A stretch of 64,000 nt of DNA from Pseudomonas kermanshahensis (GTDB taxonomy: Bacteria > Pseudomonadota > Gammaproteobacteria > Pseudomonadales > Pseudomonadaceae). Below, in pieces: positions 28,201-36,758 of the stretch. Below the pieces are notes generated by a model. The model saw only the letters and a list, made by a program, of their open reading frames with translations, ran no database searches and was not told the origin of the DNA. Made by a program: the position numbers and the translations under genes. Positions within the stretch are counted from its first letter, which is position 1. Each line of letters begins with the position of its first letter. The stretch lies in contig NZ_JABWRY020000001.1 of assembly GCF_014269205.2 (NCBI RefSeq), forward strand, positions 1,054,001 through 1,118,000, read 5' to 3'.

Positions 28201-31200
28201 TGCTGAGCAGCGAGGGCAGCAAAAAAGTCCGCGTGCACATCGAAGAGGCCGACGGCACGCTGCGCATCATTTCGCGTAACCTGGCGCAGCATGAAGACTG
28301 GGTGCAGCACGTGGTCGCGCGCCTGCCGGGCGAAGCCCGTGGCGTCATGCTGGACACCCGTGCGCCGGCGCTGCCACAGCGCCCGGCGGACTTCAGCGGC
28401 GAGCAGCACCTGGCACTGACCTGTGCGGTCGGCCTGAACTACGGCCCGGCCTACCAGACCGTCGCCGCGGCTTGGGTAGAAGAAGAGCGGGTGCTGGCGC
28501 AACTGGCCGTCCCTGCCGCCATCGAGCACGAACTGGACGCGCTGCACCTGCACCCGGCGCTGCTGGACGGTGCCTTCCAGCTGATTACCGAACTGCTGGC
28601 CAGCCGCCCGGGCCGCAACAACGGGCTGGCCTTCATCCCCGTCAAGCTGGGGCGTATCGCCTTCAGCACGGCAGGTGCTGTGCCGGTGCTGGCCGAAGTA
28701 CGCCAGCGCAAGCGCACCGCGCATTCGCTGTTGGTTGATTTCACCCTGTTTGATGCCAGCGGCGCTGCCGTGCTGGCGATCAAGGATGCGCGCATGCGCG
28801 CCGTGCGCCTGCAGTACGACCGCAGTGGCGATATCAAGCGCCTCGGCCACGTTGGCCTGGCCGCACCGGGCAATGCCGTTGCCGTGCAACGCCACGCCGT
28901 GGCCGGTACGCCGGTGGCTGACGCGCTGCACAGCCTGGCCGACGAGCCGGCGCAGTTGCGTTACCTCAATGAAGTCGAACCGCTGCTGGATGTGCTGTGT
29001 GCCAGCTTTGTGCTCGACCTGGTCGAGCAGGCCGGTGGCCAGCTGAGCGCCGAACAGGTCGCGCTGTGGTCCCAGGGCCAGGGCGATTACCTGGCGACCC
29101 TGCTGCGCCACGCCGAGCAGGACGGCAATGTGCTGCGCAACGCCGATGGCAGCTGGCAGTTGGTCGACAGCGACGAGCGCCCGTCGTCGGAGGCCATCTG
29201 GCAGGAACTGTTCCAGAGCTACCCCGAGTACTTCCAGATCATTCATTCGGTGGGGCGTATTGGCCGTCACCTGCCGACCTTGCTGACGGGCGAGCAAACG
29301 CTCGAAAGCCTGTTGCCGCGCGAAACCAGCGGCAGCAGCTTGGCGCGCCTGGTGCTCGGTGCGGCCGGCCAGCAGCGCCTGCTTACCGGTATCAGCCAAA
29401 CCTTGGCCTTGCGCCTTGAGCAACTGCCGGCCGGGCAGCGCCTGCGTGTGCTGGAAATCGGCTTTGGCGGCGCATCGTTTGCCGAGCTGCTGTACGCAGG
29501 GCTCGACTTCGACCGCATCGATTATGTCTACGCTGTGGCAGAGCCCGAGCTGCAGCAACGTCTGCATGACGATTGCCCTGCGCTGAGCGTGCTGAGCCTG
29601 GAGCAATTGGCCGACGCCGGCCGCTTTGACTGGGCACTGGTGCCGACCGACCTCGCCGCACTTGGCGCAGTGGGCGATGCCTTGCGCCAGGCCAGCGCGC
29701 AGCTTAACCCCCATGGCCAACTGGCGCTGCTGGGGCAATACCCGGCGCGTTGGGCTGACTTTGTCTTCGGTGGCGAGCCTGATTGGTGGCTGGCTGGCCC
29801 GCAGCACGCGCTTTCGCGTCAGCAGGCTCCGGCCTTCTGGAGCCATGAACTGCAACGCCACGGCCTCGGCCCGCTGCACACCGTCGATGCCTTGCCTGGC
29901 AGCGCGTGCGGTAGCTACGTGCTGCTGGCCGACAAGCCTGCGGGCGCTGTGCACGCCTCGGCAGAGGTGCCTGTGCAACACTGGGCGGTGCTTGCCGAAG
30001 CCGGGCAGGGCGCTGCCGAGTGCTTGGCCGCGCAACTGCGTGCCCAAGGCCAGCTCGTGAGCCTGCTCCTGCCTGGCGATGCGCAGGCGCTGGCTGCACA
30101 GCTCAGCGCATTGGACCAGGCGCCAGCGCATGTGCTGCACCTGGCAGGCTTCGACAGCGCCGCCGGCCTAGACAACCAGGCTGAGCGCTGCCTGCAGGCA
30201 GCCGCACTGGTACAGGCCTGCGAGGCCCTGGCACTGGCGCCGCAATGCTGGCTGCTGACCCGTGGCGCTGCCGAACACCTGTACGGCACCGACACCGCCG
30301 CCGACGTCGCGGCCATCGCTGACGCGGCGTTCTGGGGCTTTGGCCGCACCCTGGCCAACGAATCGGTCAATTGCCGCATTCGCCTGCTGGACCTGGCCCA
30401 CGCGGCACCAATCGACCACGTGCTGCCCTCGTTGCTGCACGCCGACAGCGAAACCGAGTTGGCGCTGGATGCCGAAGGCCGCCGCTATGTGCCGCGCCTG
30501 CGTGTATTGGCAGACCAGCCCGCCAGCGCCGACAGCGCCGCGCAGTGGGTGTGCCTGGGCTTCGACCTGCCTGGCCAGCTTCGTAACCTGCGTTGGGAGC
30601 TGCGCGAGCCGCGCCAACCGGCGGCGGACGAGCTGGACATCGCCGTACGGGCCACCGGCCTGAACTTCCGCGACGTGATGTTCGCCCTCGGCCTGCTGTC
30701 TGACGAAGCGATCGAGAACGGCTTCTCTGGCCCAACCCTGGGCTTCGAGTTTGCCGGTGTGGTGCAAGGCAAGGGCGCTGACGTGCTCGGCGATTTCGCC
30801 CCGGGCGACCGCGTGGTGGGCTTTGGCCCGTGCAGCTTCGCCAACCGCCTGGTGACCAACGCCAACGCCGTGGCACGCATCCCAGAGGGCATGTCGTTCG
30901 AAGCCGCAGCGACCATTCCGAGCACCTTCTTCACCGTGTACTACGCGCTGCACCACCTGGCACGCGTAGAGCCGGGCGAGAAAGTGCTGATCCACGGCGC
31001 GGCTGGCGGCGTGGGCATCGCGGCGATCCAGATCGCCAAGTGGCTGGGTGCCGAGATCCACGCCACCGCCGGCAGCGACGAGAAGCGCGACTTCCTGCGC
31101 CTGCTGGGCGTGGACAACGTCTACGACTCGCGTTCGCTGGCCTATGCCGACCAGGTACTGGCCGCAACCGGCGGGCGTGGCGTCGATGTGGTGCTCAACT

Positions 31201-32801
31201 CGCTGGCGGGCGAGGCGATCAACCGCAACCTGCGTGTGCTGAAGCCGTTTGGCCGTTTCCTCGAACTGGGCAAGCGCGACTTCTACCAGAACACCCGTAT
31301 CGGCTTGCGCCCGTTCCGCAACAACATCAGCTACTTCGGCATCGACGCCGACCAGCTGATGAGCGAACGCCCGCAACTGACCCGTCGCCTGTTCGCCGAA
31401 ATGATGGCGCTGTTTGCCCAAGGCATCCTGCACCCGCTGCCATTCCGCGAGTTCGACGCCAACCAGGTGGTCGAAGCCTACCGCTACATGCAGCAGGCGC
31501 GGCAGATCGGCAAGGTGGTGATCACCTACGCCAACCCGATCGAACGCACGGTCGACACCCGCGAACAACCGCTGCGTAATTTGCAATTGGCAGCCGATGC
31601 CAGTTACCTGGTCACCGGTGGCCTGGGTGGCTTCGGCCTGCGCACGGCGCAATGGTTGATCGACAAGGGCGCCCGCCACCTGGTGCTGCTGGGCCGCCGT
31701 GGCCCGGCCAGTGCCGAGGCCCAGCCGCAGCTGGCGCTGTGGCAGGCTCAAGGTATCGATGTGCAGGCAGTGGCTTGCGATATCACGGATGCCGGCCAGC
31801 TGCGCGCGGTGTTCGAGCGCATCGCAGCCAGCCCATGGCCGCTGCGAGGCCTGGTGCATGCCGCGACAGTGATCGACGACAGCCTGATCCGCAACCTCGA
31901 TGGCGACCAGCTGCGTCGCGTGCTTGAGCCCAAGGCCAAGGGCGCGCAGTACCTGCATGAACTGACCCAAGCGTTGCCGCTGGACTTCTTCGTGATGTTC
32001 TCGTCGGCCACCACCCTGTTCGGCAACCCCGGCCAGGCTAACTACGTCGCCGCCAACCACTGGCTCGAAGCCTTGGCGCGCCACCGTCGTGCCCAAGGGC
32101 TGGCGGCCACCGCAGTGCTGTGGGGCGCGATTGACGACGTCGGCTTCCTGGCCCGCAACAGCCAGATCAAGGATGCCCTGCAAAGCCGCATGGGCGGTGC
32201 TGCCCTGCGCGCCGAGGCGGCCCTGGCCCAGCTCGAAGCCATGCTGCTGAGCGGTGACAACGGCCAAGGCGTGCTCGAACTGGACTTCAAAGCCCTGTCG
32301 CGCTTCCTGCCGACCGCCACCTCGCCACGCTTCAGCGAACTGGCCCGTGCCCACGGCGGTGACCAGGAAGACGACAACGGCGGTGAAGACATCCAGCGCA
32401 TGCTGGCCGAGCTTGACGATGCCGAATTGCTCGAGCGCTTTGCCGAGATGCTCAAGCACGAGGTGTGCGAGATTCTGCGCCTGCCGCCCGCGCGCCTGGA
32501 TGCACAGCGCCCGCTGCAGGAACTGGGGCTGGACTCGCTGATGAGTGTCGAGCTGGTGGTGGCGTTGGAAGAACGCTTCGGTATCCGCCTGCCGGTCATG
32601 GAGCTCAGTGACAGTTCCAGCATCGATAAGCTCAGCGTGCGCTTGCTTGAGCTGTTGCGCGGTGAAGCCGGCACTGGCGAAGACCAGCTGGCGCAAAACG
32701 TGCTCGCCCGTCATGGCAGCGAACTCAGCGCCGAACAAGTGGCTGAACTGAATGCAGAACTGGCCGAGACCAGTGTGGCACCTAACCGATTGATTGACTA
32801 A
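25299..32801 (+). CDS. Single-module type I polyketide synthase (KS-AT-DH-psiMT-ER-KR-ACP)
   Basis: 2500 residues, fully reducing. KS 1-425 with Cys174 (DTACSSS), His309 (EAHGTGT) and His349 (KSNLGH). AT about 525-830 with Ser624 (GHSVGE) and YAFHSP. DH about 890-1180 with His926 (HKVGESVLFP) and Asp1090 (LLDGAFQ). About 1200-1650 looks like a degenerate methyltransferase (VLEIGFGGAS near 1384). ER about 1760-2080 with HGAAGGVG. KR about 2095-2330 with TGGLGGFG and SSATTLFGNPGQANYVAAN. ACP with Ser2413 (LGLDSLM). No thioesterase. TTG start with AAGGA; an in-frame TAG lies just upstream. All reductive sites look intact, so an iterative, saturated fatty-acyl-like product is likely. The next gene probably releases it. 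Confidence 0.95.
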   Translation: MIKRRKVAIVGCSYRFPGSSNASFWQNLMEGRDLVTQVDPSRWEKSEFLHPDKANPATSYTFAAGTLGDISAFDAGFFNISPREAGMMDPQQRMLLEMCWETFENAGVKPSSLRGSNCGVYLGIAGVEQSYRLVEDLASIDGATATGNTMSIAANRLSFFYDLRGPSMAIDTACSSSLVAFHQACQAILSGDVDQALTGGISLHMHPFGFMIFAKATMLSRTGRCQSFDENGDGYARSEGGGLFLLKDYDQAVADGNTILAVVAASAVNTDGRKSSLTLPNAEAQAALLKQTYAKAGISPDQLDYLEAHGTGTSVGDPIETRAIGEALAQARGNGNPLPIGSVKSNLGHLEAASGVAGLMKALNCLTERTVPATIGVKALNPNIAFGDLNLQVVTEPLPLKPEGQLTVGVNSFGFGGANAHVILQSPEPQAAPAKAAEARRVPLLLSGKTEQGLRATAERFAAYLAAHPELDYYDVAYQAMYRRDAHSHRLLLVSDNAAEAAQALDDYAQDPTLSELSAVLEAGQALEAASAPVFVYSGNGSQWQGMGRAMLGQPLFAAAVDEVDASFQPLAGYSLRAELLGDNGEGRYARTEIAQPALFALQVAVTRVLAAEGIHPVAVIGHSVGEVAAAWASGALSLEDATQVIYHRSRLQGLTRGTGQMTAVGLSGEAAGELITELKLDGRLVVAGENSARGATLAGEVDALTLLEETLAERQVFARRLDLDYAFHSPAMNPIEQAVIDDLAHIRPRATQIPFYSTVVGGELDGECLGNHYWWQNIRFPVLFQGALDALVRNGHNLFVEIGPHAILRSYVTDVLNQCEQPGQVVGTLKRNDHSPLLLERTVARLLIAGVEPQWATRFPVAGRQVRLPNYAWQRDHFSLPVSAESHSPLNRKRVHPLLGYPVVDQPLTWENRLDTQLFPTLADHKVGESVLFPGAGFTELALAAAQLHQPGEFVDIEELEIHNPLLLSSEGSKKVRVHIEEADGTLRIISRNLAQHEDWVQHVVARLPGEARGVMLDTRAPALPQRPADFSGEQHLALTCAVGLNYGPAYQTVAAAWVEEERVLAQLAVPAAIEHELDALHLHPALLDGAFQLITELLASRPGRNNGLAFIPVKLGRIAFSTAGAVPVLAEVRQRKRTAHSLLVDFTLFDASGAAVLAIKDARMRAVRLQYDRSGDIKRLGHVGLAAPGNAVAVQRHAVAGTPVADALHSLADEPAQLRYLNEVEPLLDVLCASFVLDLVEQAGGQLSAEQVALWSQGQGDYLATLLRHAEQDGNVLRNADGSWQLVDSDERPSSEAIWQELFQSYPEYFQIIHSVGRIGRHLPTLLTGEQTLESLLPRETSGSSLARLVLGAAGQQRLLTGISQTLALRLEQLPAGQRLRVLEIGFGGASFAELLYAGLDFDRIDYVYAVAEPELQQRLHDDCPALSVLSLEQLADAGRFDWALVPTDLAALGAVGDALRQASAQLNPHGQLALLGQYPARWADFVFGGEPDWWLAGPQHALSRQQAPAFWSHELQRHGLGPLHTVDALPGSACGSYVLLADKPAGAVHASAEVPVQHWAVLAEAGQGAAECLAAQLRAQGQLVSLLLPGDAQALAAQLSALDQAPAHVLHLAGFDSAAGLDNQAERCLQAAALVQACEALALAPQCWLLTRGAAEHLYGTDTAADVAAIADAAFWGFGRTLANESVNCRIRLLDLAHAAPIDHVLPSLLHADSETELALDAEGRRYVPRLRVLADQPASADSAAQWVCLGFDLPGQLRNLRWELREPRQPAADELDIAVRATGLNFRDVMFALGLLSDEAIENGFSGPTLGFEFAGVVQGKGADVLGDFAPGDRVVGFGPCSFANRLVTNANAVARIPEGMSFEAAATIPSTFFTVYYALHHLARVEPGEKVLIHGAAGGVGIAAIQIAKWLGAEIHATAGSDEKRDFLRLLGVDNVYDSRSLAYADQVLAATGGRGVDVVLNSLAGEAINRNLRVLKPFGRFLELGKRDFYQNTRIGLRPFRNNISYFGIDADQLMSERPQLTRRLFAEMMALFAQGILHPLPFREFDANQVVEAYRYMQQARQIGKVVITYANPIERTVDTREQPLRNLQLAADASYLVTGGLGGFGLRTAQWLIDKGARHLVLLGRRGPASAEAQPQLALWQAQGIDVQAVACDITDAGQLRAVFERIAASPWPLRGLVHAATVIDDSLIRNLDGDQLRRVLEPKAKGAQYLHELTQALPLDFFVMFSSATTLFGNPGQANYVAANHWLEALARHRRAQGLAATAVLWGAIDDVGFLARNSQIKDALQSRMGGAALRAEAALAQLEAMLLSGDNGQGVLELDFKALSRFLPTATSPRFSELARAHGGDQEDDNGGEDIQRMLAELDDAELLERFAEMLKHEVCEILRLPPARLDAQRPLQELGLDSLMSVELVVALEERFGIRLPVMELSDSSSIDKLSVRLLELLRGEAGTGEDQLAQNVLARHGSELSAEQVAELNAELAETSVAPNRLID

Positions 32802-32809
32802 GAGCTCAG

Positions 32810-34162
32810 ATGACAGCCAAAACCCCGACCGGCCTTGGTGGCGACGCCAAGCAACGCCTGATCCAGCAAGCCCTTGCGCGGCGCCGTAACACAGGCGCCG
32901 AAGGCGCGGAAGGTGCCACCCTGGAGCAGGTGCAGCAGGCTGCATTGAAGGTGCCTGAAGCGTTTTACCGTTTCGACCAGCTCCCGGGTTACCAGCACCT
33001 GCGGGTGATGCAACAAACCGCGCAGCGGCTGGGGCTGAGCAACCCGTTTTTCCGCCTGCACCAAGGCACCGCCGGCGCGCAGACCCAGATTGGCGAGCGC
33101 GAGTACCTGAACTTCGCCAGTTACAACTACCTGGGGTATTCCGGCCACCCCAGCGTTGCCGAGGCAGCCAAGGCGGCGATCGACCGCTACGGCACCTCGG
33201 TGTCTGCCAGCCGCCCGGTCTCGGGTGATCGCCCGCTGCACCGTGAGCTGGAGCAGGGGTTGGCCAGGCTGTACGAGGTGGACGACGCCGTGGTGATGGT
33301 CAGCGGCCATGCCACCAACGTCACCACTATCGGCTACCTGTTCGGGCCGCGCGACCTGGTGGTGCATGACGAGCTGATTCACAACAGCGTCCTGCAGGGC
33401 ATTCAGTTGTCCGGTGCACGGCGTTTGAGCTTTGCGCATAACGACTGGCAGGCGCTGGACCGCCTGTTGAGCGAGCAGCGCCAGCACTTCGAGCGGGTGC
33501 TGGTGGTGGTCGAAGGCATCTACAGCATGGACGGCGACTACCCTGAGCTGCCCCGCTTCGTCGACATCAAGCGCAAGCACAAAGCGTTTCTGATGGTGGA
33601 TGAAGCGCATTCGCTGGGCGTGATGGGGGCTACGGGTAAAGGTATCCGTGAGCACTTTGGCCTGGCGGGTGATGACGTCGACATCTGGATGGGCACCTTG
33701 AGCAAGACCTTGGCCAGTTGCGGCGGATATATCGCTGGCAGCACGGCGCTGATCGAGCACCTCAAGTTTCTGGCGCCGGGTTTTTTGTACAGCGTTGGTA
33801 TGCCGCCGGCTGTCGCAGCGTCGGCCTTGGCAGCGTTGCAGCTGCTGGCGGCGGATAACGGGCGGGTTGCCCAGGTGCAGGCGCGGGGCGAGTTGTTCTT
33901 GCGCCTGGCGCGTGAAGCGGGCTTGGACACCGCCACCAGCACGGGGCTTGCGGTGATCCCGGTGATTACCGGCAGTTCGTTCAAGGCGGGGCGGTTGTCC
34001 AGTGCCCTGTTCGAGCGGGGCATCAATGCCCAGCCGATCGTCTACCCGGCCGTGCCAGAGCAGGCGGCGCGGGTGCGCTTCTTTGTCTCGTGCGAGCATA
34101 CGCCCGAGCAGATCCAGCACACGGTGGCGGTGGTCGCTGAAGAGATGGCGCGGCTGGGGTGA
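32810..34162 (+). CDS. Alpha-oxoamine synthase (PLP; AONS/serine palmitoyltransferase family)
   Basis: 450 residues, 8 bp after the PKS. PLP fold type I: YNYLGYSGHP, TSVSASRPVSG, VDEAHSLGVMG (Asp for the pyridine nitrogen) and Lys299 in GTLSKTLASCGGY. The family condenses an amino acid with an acyl thioester by decarboxylation, giving an amino-ketone (8-amino-7-oxononanoate, 3-keto-sphinganine, aminolevulinate). An N-terminal extension of about 90 residues beyond the AONS core might dock the ACP. Pairing with a PKS that lacks a thioesterase suggests off-loading by amino acid condensation, as by Fum8 in fumonisin synthesis. The amino acid used is unknown. Confidence 0.9.
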   Translation: MTAKTPTGLGGDAKQRLIQQALARRRNTGAEGAEGATLEQVQQAALKVPEAFYRFDQLPGYQHLRVMQQTAQRLGLSNPFFRLHQGTAGAQTQIGEREYLNFASYNYLGYSGHPSVAEAAKAAIDRYGTSVSASRPVSGDRPLHRELEQGLARLYEVDDAVVMVSGHATNVTTIGYLFGPRDLVVHDELIHNSVLQGIQLSGARRLSFAHNDWQALDRLLSEQRQHFERVLVVVEGIYSMDGDYPELPRFVDIKRKHKAFLMVDEAHSLGVMGATGKGIREHFGLAGDDVDIWMGTLSKTLASCGGYIAGSTALIEHLKFLAPGFLYSVGMPPAVAASALAALQLLAADNGRVAQVQARGELFLRLAREAGLDTATSTGLAVIPVITGSSFKAGRLSSALFERGINAQPIVYPAVPEQAARVRFFVSCEHTPEQIQHTVAVVAEEMARLG

Positions 34163-34176
34163 TGGGGTAAGGCCTG

Positions 34177-34197
34177 AGGGGCTGCTTGGCAGCCCTT
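34177..34197 (+). terminator. Possible terminator after the alpha-oxoamine synthase
   Basis: Stem gggctgc / gcagccc with loop ttg, then cttgtgg. Short stem and no strong T-run. It lies 15 bp beyond the stop. The next 260 bp are AT-rich and would hold the promoter of the barrel gene. Confidence 0.4.
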
Positions 34198-34456
34198 GTG
34201 GCGTGCCATCAATGGGCCATCAATGATAGCTGGAATCTGGCCACTGAAAAGCGGCTAATCATATTAAATCGAAGCAAGAAAAGCCGAACTTACTTCGAGC
34301 GCTCTAGTGTTAAACATCTAAATAATTCCTCTTTAAAACGACGCAAAAAAGTGTCTGTGTAAAGTTTGCGTAACGCCTGCAACTTTAAAAAATACGACTA
34401 TCGTGATCATTAACCGGGCCACCCCCTGGGCCCGTCGTGTATCCGATGGAGTACTT

Positions 34457-35200
34457 ATGAGCAGAGTGACTCTTGCTGCTGTTGTATCGGCGTGCGTCTG
34501 CGCCGTGCCAACCGTTTGCGATGCGACTTCTCACACTGCACCGGCTTTTGCGTTTGGCTTACAGGGAAGCTACACCGAACAGGAATTCACCGGGCACGGT
34601 AAAACCGACACGGAACATATGCCAGAAGGCGGCGCATTCATTAACTTCGGCAATAAAATGACGTCAACCGACGGGTTCATTTATCAGGCAGAACTCAGCG
34701 GCCTCTATAGCAAGCACCAGAACCAGAAGGTCAAGGACGCGCAGGCCGACCTCGACTTGGGCTGGCGTATTACGCTGGCTGAGCGCCATTCCGTCGACCT
34801 GCTGGTGGGCGGCGGTTACAAATGGAACCGCCTGCAGCCGAACAACCGCAAGTACGACATCGACCTCACCAACCGCACGCCTTTTGCCAAGGTGGCGCTG
34901 GGTTACAACTACCGGTTCGACACCGCGACCCTACGTTTCGAAGCCGGCATGCGTAAGCTGATCAATGGTGATTCGCAATTGGAGATCCATGGCATCAGCA
35001 ACGAGAAAGTGGACTTGAAAGATGGCACTCATCCGTTTGCTGAAATGAGCCTGCTGTTCAATCAGGACGGGATGATACCGGTGATTGCCTCGTTGTATTA
35101 CAGCCGCTTTGAATATGAGTTGGACGGGCAGTTTGCAATGACCCCAACGGATACTCAGGTGCAGGATGAATACGGTATAAAACTTGGCGTCAGTTTTTAA
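34457..35200 (+). CDS. Putative outer-membrane beta-barrel protein
   Basis: 247 residues from ATG 34457 (GGAG upstream); an earlier start at 34403 would bury the signal peptide. Signal peptide: MSRVTLAAVVSACVCAVPTVCDA, cut near residue 23. The mature part alternates polar and aromatic residues in about 8-10 strands (GLQGSYTEQEF, AELSGLYSK, KVALGYNYRF, ASLYYSRFEYELDG) and ends in phenylalanine (GVSF), as outer-membrane proteins do. I do not recognise the family. It follows the PKS genes on the same strand after a 294-bp gap. Confidence 0.65.
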   Translation: MSRVTLAAVVSACVCAVPTVCDATSHTAPAFAFGLQGSYTEQEFTGHGKTDTEHMPEGGAFINFGNKMTSTDGFIYQAELSGLYSKHQNQKVKDAQADLDLGWRITLAERHSVDLLVGGGYKWNRLQPNNRKYDIDLTNRTPFAKVALGYNYRFDTATLRFEAGMRKLINGDSQLEIHGISNEKVDLKDGTHPFAEMSLLFNQDGMIPVIASLYYSRFEYELDGQFAMTPTDTQVQDEYGIKLGVSF

Positions 35201-35270
35201 TCTTGCACACGCAAGGGTTTTGCAATAATTAATGAAGTGACCCTGAGCCAACCGCCAGGCGCAATCCTTG

Positions 35271-35681
35271 TAGGAGCAGCCTTGTGCTGCGAAGAGGCCG
35301 GTGCCAGCACAATCGATCTTCGCTGCTGCCACTGGCGTCTTCGCAGCACAAGGCTGCTCCTACAGGTGTCTGTGCTGACCGAAGGAATAACTGAACACAC
35401 GCAAGGGCTTTCGCCAGGCGCAGTCCCTTGTAGGAGCAGCCTTGTGCTGCGAAGAGGCCGGTGCCAGCACAATCAATTTTCGCTGCTGCCACTGGCGTCT
35501 TCGCAGCACAAGGCTGCTCCTACAGGTCGGTGCTAAGCGAAGGAATAACTGAGCGCACGCAAGGGCTTTCGCCTGGCGCAGTCCCTTGTAGGAGCAGCCT
35601 TGCGCTGCGAAGAGGCCGGTGCCAGCACAATCAATTTTCGTTGCTGCCACTGGCGTCTTCGCAGCACAAGGCTGCTCCTAC
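35271..35681. repeat. Three tandem BIMEs (inverted REP pairs), period about 159 bp
   Basis: Each unit starts taggagcagccttgtgctgc and ends with the complement gcagcacaaggctgctccta. Units begin at 35271, 35431 and 35589, and the spacers are also nearly identical (aaggaataactgag, ggcgcagtcccttg), so whole units were duplicated. They fill the gap between two convergent operons. The REP sequence differs from those at 186-301 and 8178-8408. Confidence 0.92.
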
Positions 35682-35711
35682 GGGTCGGTGCTGACCGACG
35701 GGATAACTGCC

Positions 35712-36755
35712 TCAAATATGCGGCGGCTCATAGGCATTCAGCTGCTCCACAAACCGCCAATGGCTCTTCTTGTCAAAACCCATCCAGCGCTTCAGGCGGA
35801 TGTCCCAGCGCATGTGATGGTTGGCAATCCACGGCAGGGCAAACAGGTGCGCCCCGCGCCAAGGGATGAACGGGTTGCGCCGCAAGCTGGCGTAAATTTC
35901 TACCCGGTGGCTGGCCTGGTGGCTGGCGCAGCGGGCATGGAAGCCGGATGTATCGGCCACCACCAGGGTATTGGCAGGCACCGCAAAGCGGCGCGGCTGC
36001 GGCAGGCCCAGGGCGGCGAGGTCGGGTGTGTCGATACGGAACGAGCCCTCGCGGTGCATCTGCTCGGTCGAGCGGGCAGCGCCCAGGCTTTGCTGATACT
36101 CCCACGCCAGGCGCTCGGGCGTCAGGCGGTGCGACCCCGGCACATAACTGAACGGCCCCTGGTCGTCGGCCACGTCATCCAGGAATAACCACGCCTTGGC
36201 GGTGGGGTGGAAGGTGTCTGCGTGCAGGCGAGTTTGCGGGTCTTGGTCGGCATTGGCAGCATCGATGATGATCGACTGCAGCTGATAGGTAATGCCGCCC
36301 GTGTTGGACGATGCATAGGCAATCAGGTCGCGTACCCCACGGTCCGCCACAAACGCCGCACTGGCCGGGTTGCTGGCCAGCACATCCTGATCAAGGCTGA
36401 CCCGGCGGGTAACCGCACGCCCTTGGCGCATCTCCCAACCCGTGCTGCGCAAGGCACCCAACTCGGCGCGCAACGCCGCGAACTGGTCAGCGGGCAGGGC
36501 GTTTTCGCGGATGAAAAACCCGTTTTCTTCAAAATGCGCACGCTCGCCGGCATCCAGGCGCGAGGCCAGGGCCTGGCGACGGTAGCTGGCCATGGCCATC
36601 GCCAATTGGCGACGCTGCACATGCAGGCCAAGCGCATTGAGCCGCGCACTGCCGAGCACCGGGTTGTTCTCGAACGATTTCGCGTGGGTGGCCAGTTGCA
36701 TGCAATGCCAGGGGAGCGCCGCATAGCGGCCGATGTCCTTGATCGATACGGGCAT
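35712..36755 (-). CDS. Phytanoyl-CoA dioxygenase-family Fe(II)/2-oxoglutarate oxygenase
   Basis: 347 residues. The iron site is HAD in TRLHADTFHPTAK (near residue 178) with a distal His in ADTSGFHARCASHQASHRVEIYASLR; an arginine there would bind 2-oxoglutarate. SYVPGSHRLTPERLAWEY is typical of PhyH enzymes, which hydroxylate lipids or small molecules next to a carbonyl. It is the last gene of the kpsC-kpsS-SDR-sulfatase-GNAT-kpsC operon, with AAGGA before ATG and only 3 bp from the upstream stop. Hydroxylation of the capsule lipid or of a sugar is inference. Confidence 0.85.
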   Translation of the reverse strand: MPVSIKDIGRYAALPWHCMQLATHAKSFENNPVLGSARLNALGLHVQRRQLAMAMASYRRQALASRLDAGERAHFEENGFFIRENALPADQFAALRAELGALRSTGWEMRQGRAVTRRVSLDQDVLASNPASAAFVADRGVRDLIAYASSNTGGITYQLQSIIIDAANADQDPQTRLHADTFHPTAKAWLFLDDVADDQGPFSYVPGSHRLTPERLAWEYQQSLGAARSTEQMHREGSFRIDTPDLAALGLPQPRRFAVPANTLVVADTSGFHARCASHQASHRVEIYASLRRNPFIPWRGAHLFALPWIANHHMRWDIRLKRWMGFDKKSHWRFVEQLNAYEPPHI

Positions 36756-36758
36756 GTT

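Noticed and set aside
25227..32945. Very long minus-strand open frames (1637 and 925 codons) opposite the PKS
   Set aside because: High-GC shadow frames of the PKS; no recognisable domains, and the plus-strand frame has all catalytic motifs.
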